Positions 56,173 through 64,000 of a DNA stretch of 64,000 nucleotides are shown here, in pieces. A program made the translations under genes and the position numbers. How positions within the stretch are numbered: position 1 is the first letter of the stretch; each line of letters starts with the position of its first letter. The notes beneath the pieces were generated by a model, which saw only the letters and a list, made by a program, of their open reading frames with translations, ran no database searches and was not told the DNA's origin. Source of the DNA: Methylophilales bacterium MBRSF5 (GTDB taxonomy: Bacteria > Pseudomonadota > Gammaproteobacteria > Burkholderiales > Methylophilaceae); assembly GCA_001044335.1 (NCBI GenBank), contig CP011001.1, forward strand, positions 930,001-994,000. Direction: 5' to 3'.

Positions 56173-57110
56173 TGGAAATATTTCGCGTAAAAAATGATAT
56201 TCCTTTCTTAAGATATCGAAAGATTGCGGCGTTCATCTCAATCATTACTTTTATTTTGGCATTTTTTTTCTTATTCCAAAAGGGCTTAAATTACGGTGTA
56301 GATTTTACTGGTGGGACGATCATTGAAATATCCTATGAAGAAAAAGCTAATGTTGATGAGATTAGAGAGCAGCTAACAAAAATAAACTTAAATGAAATTC
56401 AGGTTCAAAATTTTGGCACCGATAAAGACGTTCTAATCAGAATGCCTTTAAATGAAGCTATTACAATCGCTGAACTATCTGAGTTGGTTAATCAAGAGCT
56501 AACCAAACTGAATATTCCATTTGAAATTAAGAGAGTCGAATCGGTTGGAGGTCAAGTTGGTGAGGAGCTTTTTGAAAATGGAGCATTGGCTATTCTATTT
56601 GTCTGTTTGGGAATCATCTTGTATTTATCATTAAGGTTTGAATGGAGATTTGCCTTAGCTGCAGTTGTTGCCAACATGCACGACGTAATCATTATTTTAG
56701 GTTTTTTTGCTTTTTTTCAATGGGAATTCAATCTTACAGTTTTAGCCGCAGTCCTTGCTGTGCTTGGCTATTCTGTGAATGAGTCTGTTGTTGTTTTTGA
56801 TAGGGTTAGAGAAAACTTTAAGAAAATGAGAAGGTCGAGTGTCATTGATGTAATGAATAATGCAATTACACGTACCATGTCACGAACCATCATGACCCAT
56901 TTATCTACACAAACAGTGGTTATTTCGATGTTAATTTTTGGTGGTGAAATCCTTCATAATTTTTCTCTTGCCCTAACAATCGGAATTTTATTTGGAATTT
57001 ATTCATCCATTATGGTTGGCTGTCCTATGGCCTTATGGCTTGGAACCAATCAATCCAACCTAGCTGGCTCAACCCCGCAAAAAAAAGAAGAAATGGAATC
57101 TACTCCATAA
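56172..57110 (+). CDS. secF: Protein translocase subunit SecF
   Basis: 312 residues: TM1 (about 18-38), GVDFTGGTIIEI, a smaller P domain, five transmembrane helices and VLAVLGYSVNESVVVFDRV. It partners SecD and shares one base with its stop codon. Length is normal. Confidence 0.97.
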   Translation: MEIFRVKNDIPFLRYRKIAAFISIITFILAFFFLFQKGLNYGVDFTGGTIIEISYEEKANVDEIREQLTKINLNEIQVQNFGTDKDVLIRMPLNEAITIAELSELVNQELTKLNIPFEIKRVESVGGQVGEELFENGALAILFVCLGIILYLSLRFEWRFALAAVVANMHDVIIILGFFAFFQWEFNLTVLAAVLAVLGYSVNESVVVFDRVRENFKKMRRSSVIDVMNNAITRTMSRTIMTHLSTQTVVISMLIFGGEILHNFSLALTIGILFGIYSSIMVGCPMALWLGTNQSNLAGSTPQKKEEMESTP

Positions 57111-57118
57111 ATTGAAAA

Positions 57119-58375
57119 GTGATTGACTTACCAATAACTTATCAAATTACTATTTTATTCTGCCTACTTTTTATCTCGGGTTTTTTTTCAATTGCAGAGA
57201 CAAGTTTGATGGGTATTAATAAACACAGACTCCAGTATCTAGAAAAAAAGGGTGTAAAATCGGCTCGTTTGGCTAATAAATTAATTAAACAAACTGACAA
57301 GCTTTTGAGTGTGATTTTAATATGTAACAATTTCTCCAATGCTGCAGCCGCCTCAATGGTTACGGTTATATCAATTCAGCTATTTAATTCAGATGAGGAA
57401 ATTTTATTGGCCTCAACTTTAATAGTAACTTTTTTAATTGTTATTTTTAGTGAAATTACCCCAAAAGTTATTGCGGCTGCATATAGTGAGAAATTGGCCT
57501 TGGCATGTAGCTTTGTACTATATCCTCTTCTTAAAGTTCTTTATCCGATAGTCTTATTTATTAACTTTTTTGTATTATCAATTCTAAAAGTCTTCAATAT
57601 AAAGCTGAATTTTAATGAAAAAAATTTGATTACTATGGATGAGCTAAAATCTGTGATCTCATCTTCAAGCAAGGGCATTACAAACAAAAATCAATCTATG
57701 CTCATTAATTTAATTGATCTAGAGAATGATAGTGTTGACGATCTAATGATTCCGCATACCAATGTTGAATTCATCAATATAAATCAAGAAGTTGATGAGA
57801 TATTTAAAAAATTAAAAACTTATCACCATGAGTTTATATTAGTCCGAAGTAATGATAGTCAACAAATAACCGGATTATTAAATATCAGAAAATTAATAAA
57901 ATTCATTGATGATCAGGATGGCATTACAATTGATAAGATTAGGGATACCATAGAGCCAGCAGAATTTGTTGCAAGTGGAACTTCTTTGCATAAACAAATT
58001 CAAAATTTTCAAGAAAATAAATATAAGATTGCTGTCGTTGTTAATGAATATGGCGACTTTATGGGGATAATTACTCTTGAAGATATTCTTGAGGAAATTA
58101 CTGGTGAATTTAGTTTAAACCTGCCTTCAGATGATGCAAAGATTATTAATGAAAATGATGGATGGATTATTGAAGGAGGATGTAACTTAAAAAAAATCAA
58201 TAAAATTACTAAATTGAATTTGTCATCACAAAAAGCAAAAACAATTAACGGATATATCTTAGAATATTTTGAAGATATCCCAGAAACCAATACAAGCTTT
58301 AAAATTGATGGCATTACTTTTGAAATTATTAATGCGCAAGATAAATATATAAAAACTCTTAAGGTTTTTAAATAA
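57119..58375 (+). CDS. CNNM/CorC-type membrane CBS protein (HlyC/CorC family)
   Basis: 418 residues: a DUF21/CNNM membrane domain (four helices, about 8-170), two CBS domains (about 205-330; MIPHTNVEFINI and VVNEYGDFMGIITLEDILEEITGE), and a C-terminal CorC_HlyC domain. A Mg2+/Co2+ export role is likely for the family. The start is GTG. It follows secF by 8 bases and is distinct from the soluble CorC at 13768-14610. Confidence 0.88.
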   Translation: MIDLPITYQITILFCLLFISGFFSIAETSLMGINKHRLQYLEKKGVKSARLANKLIKQTDKLLSVILICNNFSNAAAASMVTVISIQLFNSDEEILLASTLIVTFLIVIFSEITPKVIAAAYSEKLALACSFVLYPLLKVLYPIVLFINFFVLSILKVFNIKLNFNEKNLITMDELKSVISSSSKGITNKNQSMLINLIDLENDSVDDLMIPHTNVEFININQEVDEIFKKLKTYHHEFILVRSNDSQQITGLLNIRKLIKFIDDQDGITIDKIRDTIEPAEFVASGTSLHKQIQNFQENKYKIAVVVNEYGDFMGIITLEDILEEITGEFSLNLPSDDAKIINENDGWIIEGGCNLKKINKITKLNLSSQKAKTINGYILEYFEDIPETNTSFKIDGITFEIINAQDKYIKTLKVFK

Positions 58376-58382
58376 AATTGTT

Positions 58383-58691
58383 ATGGCTCAAGAAGATCAC
58401 AAGATATTAGTTGAACCCAAAAAAAAGGTTAAACCAAATCTTCCCAAGATGTTCAAAGTTTTAGTTCTTAATGATGATTTTACTCCCATGGAATTTGTGG
58501 TTGACGTCATTACGAAAGTTTTCACAAAAACAGAGGATGAGGCAACAAGAATTATGTTGAAAATTCATACAGAGGGGATGGCAATATGTGGAATTTACCC
58601 ATATGAAATCGCAGAAACCAAGATGAACCAGGTGTTAAAGTTAGCAAAAGAAGCTCAACACCCCTTGCAAAGTATTATAGAAAAGATATGA
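58383..58691 (+). CDS. clpS: ATP-dependent Clp protease adaptor ClpS
   Basis: Delivers N-end-rule substrates to ClpA. 102 residues: the N-terminal extension is followed by KVLVLNDDFTPMEFVV with the ClpA/substrate-binding Asn-Asp-Asp, and ATRIMLKIHTEGMAICG. clpA follows after 7 bases. Confidence 0.97.
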   Translation: MAQEDHKILVEPKKKVKPNLPKMFKVLVLNDDFTPMEFVVDVITKVFTKTEDEATRIMLKIHTEGMAICGIYPYEIAETKMNQVLKLAKEAQHPLQSIIEKI

Positions 58692-58698
58692 TTAAATT

Positions 58699-60984
58699 AT
58701 GATTTCACAAGAATTAGAAGTAAGTTTACACATGGCGTTTATGGATGCACGCCAAAAAAGACACGAGCTTATTACTGTAGAGCATCTATTAGTCGCTATG
58801 CTTGATAATCCATCTGCTCAAGAAGTATTAAAAGCTTGTGGAGCAAATTTTGACTCCCTGAAGAAAGACCTTCTTAACCATATTGAAGAGCATACCCCTA
58901 TTGTCAATGGAGAAAATGAGGTTGATACACAGCCTACCCTAGGTTTTCAAAGGGTCATCCAAAGAGCTATGTTGCATGTGCAATCGTCTGGTAAGAAAGA
59001 GGTAACAGGGGCAAATGTTCTGGTTGCAATATTTGGTGAGAAAGATTCGCATGCGGTTTACTTTCTTCATCAACAAGGAATTGCAAGATTAGACGTTGTC
59101 AATTTTATCGCGCATGGAATTGAAAAAGAATTAGATAAAGAAAACGAAGCTGATGAGGTTGATGAAAATATTGATCAAAAAACTCAAAACAAAGAATCTG
59201 ATCTTGAATCTTATGCGCTAAACCTTAATAAAGTTGTTCTTGATGGAAAAATTGACCCAGTTATTGGAAGAGAAAATGAAATTGAAAGAGTGGCTCAAAT
59301 CTTATGTAGAAGAAGAAAAAACAATCCACTTCTAGTTGGTGATGCAGGTGTTGGCAAGACAGCCATAGCTGAAGGTCTTGCAAAAAAAATTGTTGATGGT
59401 GATATACCTGAAGTACTTAAAGACACCGTGATATATTCTTTAGATCTTGGCGCCCTTATTGCTGGTACAAAATATCGTGGTGATTTTGAACAGCGTCTAA
59501 AAAATGTCTTGAGACAACTTACAAAAAAACCTAATGCCATACTATTTATTGATGAGATCCACACCATCATTGGGGCAGGATCTGCTAGCGGTGGTACATT
59601 AGATGCATCAAATCTCCTTAAACCTGCTCTAGCTAAAGGGGAATTGAGATGTATTGGTGCAACAACTTTTAATGAATATAGAACTGTTTTTGAAAAAGAT
59701 CATGCATTATCCAGACGTTTTCAAAAAATTGATGTCGATGAACCATCGATCCCAGTTTCTATAGAAATACTTAAAGGTTTAAAAAAATCATTTGAAAGTC
59801 ATCACAAAATTAAGTTTTTAAACAACGCTTTGATTTCAGCGGTTGAATTATCAGCTAAATATATTACCGATAGAAAACTACCTGACAAAGCGATTGATAT
59901 TATTGATGAAGCTGGGGCATTACAAAAAATACTCCCAAAAACTAAACAAAAGAAAACTATTTCTTCGAAAGAAATTGAGGAAGTGATTTCAAAAATTGCG
60001 AAGATTCCATCAAAAAATATCAATCAAGACGATCTAAGCATGTTAAGAAACTTAGAGAGAGATCTGAAAGCTATAATTTTTGGTCAAGATGAAGCCATTA
60101 ATAAACTATCAACAGCAATAAAAATGGCTCGCAGTGGTTTACTGTCAGACAATAAACCGATTGGTAGTTTTATGTTTAGTGGGCCAACTGGGGTTGGTAA
60201 AACTGAAGTCGCTAAGCAGCTGGCGTATACATTAGGTATTGAATTAATTCGTATTGATATGAGTGAATTCATGGAGAGACATGCCGTATCAAAATTAATT
60301 GGTGCTCCCCCTGGATACGTTGGATTTGATCAAGGTGGTACTCTTACAGAGTCAATCAATAAAAATCCATATGCGGTTTTATTACTTGATGAGATTGAGA
60401 AAGCACACCCTGATGTTCATAACATACTTCTTCAAATCATGGACAATGGCTTCCTCACCGATAGCAATGGAAGGAAAATTGACTTTAGGAATGTTACTTT
60501 AATTATGACCACAAACGTTGGCGCTGAGTCATTATCAAAATCCTCATTAGGATTTATTGCAGATGATCAAACTGTTTTTGACGAGAAAAAAGAAATTAAT
60601 AAAGCCTTCTCTCCAGAGTTTAGAAATCGTATTGATGCTATTGTTTCTTTTGCCCCACTTGAGAATGAGACTATTCTTAAAGTTGTAGATAAATTTTTAA
60701 TCCAACTTGAGAATCAGCTACATGACAAAAAAGTTGAAGTGACTTTTTCAGATAATTTAAAAAATTATTTAGCCAAAAATGGTTTCGATATCAAAATGGG
60801 TGCTAGACCTATGTCAAGATTAATTCAAGACACTATTAGAAAAGCTCTTGCTGACGAATTACTATTTGGAAAATTAGTTAACGGGGGCGATGTTCATATT
60901 GATATTGATGAAAATGAAAATATCAAGCTACAGATTGAGTCGAAACAATTGACATCATCTAAGAAATCTTTGACTTCATCATAA
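58699..60984 (+). CDS. clpA: ATP-dependent Clp protease ATP-binding subunit ClpA
   Basis: 761 residues: N domain (about 1-140), AAA-1 with [15 protein letters not shown] (about 214-228), AAA-2 with [15 protein letters not shown] (about 495-509) and [17 protein letters not shown]. It unfolds substrates for ClpP, which is not in the window. Its last 26 bases overlap the GST-like gene tail to tail. Confidence 0.97.
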   Translation: MISQELEVSLHMAFMDARQKRHELITVEHLLVAMLDNPSAQEVLKACGANFDSLKKDLLNHIEEHTPIVNGENEVDTQPTLGFQRVIQRAMLHVQSSGKKEVTGANVLVAIFGEKDSHAVYFLHQQGIARLDVVNFIAHGIEKELDKENEADEVDENIDQKTQNKESDLESYALNLNKVVLDGKIDPVIGRENEIERVAQILCRRRKNNPLLVGDAGVGKTAIAEGLAKKIVDGDIPEVLKDTVIYSLDLGALIAGTKYRGDFEQRLKNVLRQLTKKPNAILFIDEIHTIIGAGSASGGTLDASNLLKPALAKGELRCIGATTFNEYRTVFEKDHALSRRFQKIDVDEPSIPVSIEILKGLKKSFESHHKIKFLNNALISAVELSAKYITDRKLPDKAIDIIDEAGALQKILPKTKQKKTISSKEIEEVISKIAKIPSKNINQDDLSMLRNLERDLKAIIFGQDEAINKLSTAIKMARSGLLSDNKPIGSFMFSGPTGVGKTEVAKQLAYTLGIELIRIDMSEFMERHAVSKLIGAPPGYVGFDQGGTLTESINKNPYAVLLLDEIEKAHPDVHNILLQIMDNGFLTDSNGRKIDFRNVTLIMTTNVGAESLSKSSLGFIADDQTVFDEKKEINKAFSPEFRNRIDAIVSFAPLENETILKVVDKFLIQLENQLHDKKVEVTFSDNLKNYLAKNGFDIKMGARPMSRLIQDTIRKALADELLFGKLVNGGDVHIDIDENENIKLQIESKQLTSSKKSLTSS

Positions 60985-61591
60985 TATGTTCAAATTCATT
61001 GGATGATAACATTCGATTAAACCATTGATAAATCTTTTTAAGTCCCACGTCTTTAAATCTCTGTACGTCGACATTAATAAATTGCCTAATGAATGGGAAG
61101 ATTGCATAGTCAACCATGAGAGGGCTGTCATCTAATAGATATTCATTTGATTCCAAAAGTAAATCAAGCTCTGATACAAAATCTAGACACTTTTTAAATG
61201 CGTCCACTTTTTTTCTGTCATCACTTGAATATTTATAGCTATCTAAATTTTTTTTAAAACTAGTGTCATTTGTATTTATCAGAGATAAACTACTTTTTTT
61301 CTTATCCTGAGGAAGGTATTTATCCATAATACCCTGCTGTGAAAACGCCCATATCATTATATCGAGACTCTCATCTATTATTTGATTTTCTCCTAAAATT
61401 AGAACTGGGACCGTTCCTTTGGGACTTACTTTTAGCATATGTTCAGGTTTATCCCTTAAAGAAATTTCGTATACACTAAATTCAATCCTGGCAAGATATA
61501 GTGACAAGCGTGCACGCATCGCGTATGGGCACCTTCTATAAGAATACATGAAGGGTAAGTCACTCCTATGATAACTTTTGACGAATTTCAT
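60959..61591 (-). CDS. Glutathione S-transferase-like protein
   Basis: 210 residues: an N-terminal thioredoxin/glutaredoxin-like domain with SYRRCPYAMRARLSL (Cys21), VSPKGTVPVLI and IDESLDIM, then a C-terminal all-helical GST domain. Cys21 in CPYA suggests an omega- or beta-like GST with reductase activity. It overlaps pyrD by 26 bases at its start and clpA by 26 bases at its end. Confidence 0.88.
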   Translation of the reverse strand: MKFVKSYHRSDLPFMYSYRRCPYAMRARLSLYLARIEFSVYEISLRDKPEHMLKVSPKGTVPVLILGENQIIDESLDIMIWAFSQQGIMDKYLPQDKKKSSLSLINTNDTSFKKNLDSYKYSSDDRKKVDAFKKCLDFVSELDLLLESNEYLLDDSPLMVDYAIFPFIRQFINVDVQRFKDVGLKKIYQWFNRMLSSNEFEHIMMKSKIS

Positions 61592-62573
61592 TTACTAAAG
61601 ATGGTCCTTGATAAATGAGACCGGTATATATTTGAACTAAATCAGCTCCCATTCTAATTCTTTTTAATGCATCATCAGCAGTCATAATTCCTCCAACACT
61701 AATAATTAAGAGTTTATTTTTAGATATTTTTTTAACTGTTGATAACATTTGTTCTGATTTTGTTTTTAAAGGTGCTCCTGATACACCCCCAGGAAGATGC
61801 TGATAGGGCTTAGATATTTTTGACTTATCAATTGTAGTATTAGTGACGATAACACCATCAATGTTATTAGCAATTAGTAAGTCAATGATTGGTTTAATTT
61901 TTGATTCATCAATATCTGGTGATAGTTTTAAAAAAATGGGTACCGACTTATTCAATTTTTTTTGCAACTTATTTTTTTCTATCATTAAGCTTTTTATAAA
62001 TATTTTTAAATCCGAGAGATTATGAAGATCCCTTAAGTTTTTGGTATTAGGAGAAGATATATTCACCGTTAAATAATCTGCACATATGTATGCTTCTCTC
62101 ATACATGCTATATAGTCATTTATGGAGTCCTCATATGGAGTCAAGGCATTTTTTCCAATATTTATGCCAATAACAAGATTTACTTTGGATTTTTTAATAT
62201 TATCAATAAACTTATAAATACCAACATTATTAAAACCAAAAGAATTAATAAGAGCTTCACTTTTGGGATCTCTAAAAATCCTAGGTTTTTTATTACCAGG
62301 TTGTGGTTTGGGGGTCACAGTACCTATTTCCAAAAAACCAAATCCAAGATTTTCAAATATTTGCATATGCTCTGCATTTTTATCGAAACCAGCAGCCAAA
62401 CCTACCCTATTTTTGAAATTTAATCCCTTGATAAAAAATGGCTTTTCATTTTTTATATCTTTTACTTTCAAAAGTGAAATAAAATTAACGAACTTCAAGA
62501 TTTTCAAAATGAAGTGATGAGAAAATTCAGGGGGTAACAGAAATATTACTGATCGGAAGAAGCGATATAACAT
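61566..62573 (-). CDS. pyrD: Dihydroorotate dehydrogenase (quinone), class 2
   Basis: Oxidises dihydroorotate with quinone at the inner membrane. 335 residues: an N-terminal amphipathic helix (about 1-30) typical of class 2, VGLAAGFDKNAEH, GFGFLEIGTVTP, NPRLLE-like INSFGFNN, INISSPNT-type VNISSPNTKNLRDL and the C-terminal SVGGIMTADDAL. The FMN-binding residues look normal. Confidence 0.96.
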   Translation of the reverse strand: MLYRFFRSVIFLLPPEFSHHFILKILKFVNFISLLKVKDIKNEKPFFIKGLNFKNRVGLAAGFDKNAEHMQIFENLGFGFLEIGTVTPKPQPGNKKPRIFRDPKSEALINSFGFNNVGIYKFIDNIKKSKVNLVIGINIGKNALTPYEDSINDYIACMREAYICADYLTVNISSPNTKNLRDLHNLSDLKIFIKSLMIEKNKLQKKLNKSVPIFLKLSPDIDESKIKPIIDLLIANNIDGVIVTNTTIDKSKISKPYQHLPGGVSGAPLKTKSEQMLSTVKKISKNKLLIISVGGIMTADDALKRIRMGADLVQIYTGLIYQGPSLVNEIRQKLS

Positions 62574-62611
62574 AACAACATTCTATCTTTAAAGTAATCT
62601 AAAATAAACTT

Positions 62612-63652
62612 ATGAAATTAGTATTAAATAAAAAATCCTTCGTTAAAAATTATTGGGGCAAAAAACATTTTTTTCTTCCTGGTGGAATAAAAAATTTTAA
62701 TGATAACTTTGTTGATTTGGATGATTTAAATTTACCATCAACGAAAGCTTTAGGGAGGAAACTGTTTATTCAAGATGGAAGAAAATACATTAATTTCACT
62801 AATGTGAAAAAAAAAATAAATGTAAATACTCCAAAAAGTAAGCTTTTTTATAAAACAAACCATATCCATCAGCTTTCCTTTGAAATAAAAAACTTATTTG
62901 ATTTTATCCCACAATATTTGATTGATGATGTCATGATTTCTTTATCTAATAGAAAAGGATCGGTTGGAAAGCATAAGGATAATTACAGTGTTTTTTTGAT
63001 TCAGGGCAAGGGAATTAAGAACTGGAAAATTTATGAAAATAAAAAAGTATTTTCATATACTGTCAAAGAAGGTGACGTTCTATATGTTCCGCCAGGGATT
63101 GATCATTATGGGATCAGTCAATCTGAAATATGCAACACCTACTCGGTTGGATTTAGATCCCCTGACTCTTTAAATTTAAAAGAAATTTTTAATGACTATA
63201 TGTTCAATCTATTAGATCAAACATCAACAATCTTTTTTCAAAATAAAACATTTTCCAAACAAAAGGCATTAATTCCAAATGATATTAAAGATTTTTTTAT
63301 TCGCCACTTGGACTGTAGACCAATAATTCTAGATGAATTTATAGGTATTTACCTTTCAAGCGTTGATGAAGAGTTATTTAAAACAAAAGTTATAAGCTTA
63401 AAAAAATTTAAAGAGCAATTAAAAAAAATGCCTATTTTTTTAAATCAAAGGACAAGGGCTTTATTTTTTGGTAAAAATTTTTATATGAATGGAATTAAAA
63501 TTGATATTGAAACTGAATCAATGGAAGAAATTAGAAAATTTTTCAATGAGTCAACTATAATGGCTAATAACTTAGATAATAAATCTATTTTACTTTTATA
63601 TAAACTATATAAAAAAGAATATATTGTATTTAAAAGAAAATTTGTTATTTAA
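62612..63652 (+). CDS. roxA: RoxA/YcfD-like JmjC ribosomal oxygenase
   Basis: 346 residues. The 2-oxoglutarate/Fe(II) site is visible as His121 and Asp123 in VGKHKDNYSVFLIQG and His165 in YVPPGIDHYG, the HxD...H triad. The N-terminal FVKNYWGKKHFFLPGGI and SRSP-like FRSPDS also match. YcfD hydroxylates an arginine of ribosomal protein L16; here the substrate is inferred. It is a little shorter than E. coli RoxA. Confidence 0.85.
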   Translation: MKLVLNKKSFVKNYWGKKHFFLPGGIKNFNDNFVDLDDLNLPSTKALGRKLFIQDGRKYINFTNVKKKINVNTPKSKLFYKTNHIHQLSFEIKNLFDFIPQYLIDDVMISLSNRKGSVGKHKDNYSVFLIQGKGIKNWKIYENKKVFSYTVKEGDVLYVPPGIDHYGISQSEICNTYSVGFRSPDSLNLKEIFNDYMFNLLDQTSTIFFQNKTFSKQKALIPNDIKDFFIRHLDCRPIILDEFIGIYLSSVDEELFKTKVISLKKFKEQLKKMPIFLNQRTRALFFGKNFYMNGIKIDIETESMEEIRKFFNESTIMANNLDNKSILLLYKLYKKEYIVFKRKFVI

Positions 63653-64000
63653 TTTCAGACCAATTAAATATATTTTCTTGGCTTATAAACTCACATTGAA
63701 ATTCATTAAAGTACTCTTTAACTGTATTCTTAATAATCTCTTTTTGATTATTTAATTTACTCAAGTGACAAAATACAATTTTTTTTAATCTTTCTTTATT
63801 TATTTTAGAAATTAATTCAAATGTTAAATCATTGTTTGCATGACCTAATTTGCCATAAATCCTATTCTTTAAACTTATAGGATAGGAGGATTGCATTAGC
63901 AAGTTTGCATCATGATTTGCCTCCAGAACCAAGTAATTTAAATTAGAATAAGACTTAATAATTTTAGGAGTTAATGATCCAAAATCTGTAATTATTCCAA
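63645..64000 (-). CDS. MBL-fold metallo-hydrolase (YycJ-like), C-terminal part
   Basis: The open frame runs to the window edge, so the N-terminal half with the HxHxDH motif is outside. The visible part has ITDFGS, LEANHDANLLMQSSYP, GKLGHANNDLTFEL and IVFCHLSKLNN, with the metal-binding His residues of the YycJ/WalJ subgroup of metallo-beta-lactamase hydrolases. It overlaps roxA by 8 bases tail to tail. Confidence 0.75.
   Translation of the reverse strand, partial: GIITDFGSLTPKIIKSYSNLNYLVLEANHDANLLMQSSYPISLKNRIYGKLGHANNDLTFELISKINKERLKKIVFCHLSKLNNQKEIIKNTVKEYFNEFQCEFISQENIFNWSEIK

Overview
The window is a gene-dense, AT-rich (roughly one third G+C) stretch of a free-living betaproteobacterial chromosome. 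Gene order such as ispE, tRNA-Gln, prs, rplY, pth, ychF; miaB, phoH, ybeY, corC, lnt; folK, deoxynucleoside kinase, panB, panC; recA, recX, alaS, lysC; and ffh beside a CcsA-like gene is typical of Betaproteobacteria. The low G+C, very short spacers and overlapping genes suggest a streamlined Methylophilales lineage of the OM43 / Methylopumilus type. That placement is an inference from gene order and composition, not from a marker-gene tree.

Layout: 1-3716 holds the end of ispE, tRNA-Gln and the prs-rplY-pth-ychF block. 3718-7015 is the most accessory part: a tRNA-Met whose 3' end is repeated 684 bp downstream around a lone methyltransferase gene, then a DUF2970 protein, a WaaG-like glycosyltransferase and a FemAB-like acyltransferase. 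7060-11028 carries a secreted EF-hand protein, an OmpR/EnvZ pair and CysG siroheme synthase. 11037-21517 is one long forward run: tRNA and rRNA maturation (miaB, phoH, ybeY), corC, lnt, glyQS, gmhB, plsC and a YgjP-like peptidase. 21509-31927 holds a SCO1-like protein, ilvE, a mini zinc-finger gene, murI, a cobalamin adenosyltransferase, pcnB, folK, a deoxynucleoside kinase, panBCD, rsfS, rlmH, photolyase and mlaA.

31939-43075 holds pmbA, darP, a PDZ protein, mog-thiL-pgpA-pncC, recA-recX-alaS-lysC, tRNA-Ser and a DUF1993 gene. 43075-47497 has an unrecognised lipoprotein, a tandem pair of nearly identical tRNA-Arg genes with different anticodons (ACG and TCG), a secreted serine protease, modABC and tRNA-Lys. 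47559-64000 has ffh, a CcsA-like membrane protein, a HAD phosphatase, leuA-pssA, tgt, yajC-secD-secF, a CNNM/CorC-type protein, clpS-clpA, a GST-like protein, pyrD, a RoxA-like oxygenase and the 3' part of an MBL-fold hydrolase.

The genes are nearly all housekeeping: translation and ribosome maturation, envelope lipid and lipoprotein assembly, cofactors (siroheme, pantothenate, folate, thiamine-PP, Mo-cofactor), protein export and proteolysis. No rRNA operon, CRISPR array, insertion sequence, prophage or obvious defence or secondary-metabolite cluster was seen, and no gene-free stretch exceeds 300 bases. I found no clearly new multi-gene system. The best leads are the tRNA-Met micro-island, the tRNA-Arg anticodon pair, a PanB without its usual catalytic glutamate, the EF-hand protein beside OmpR/EnvZ with phased repeats between them, and the near-universal 3' overlap of convergent genes.
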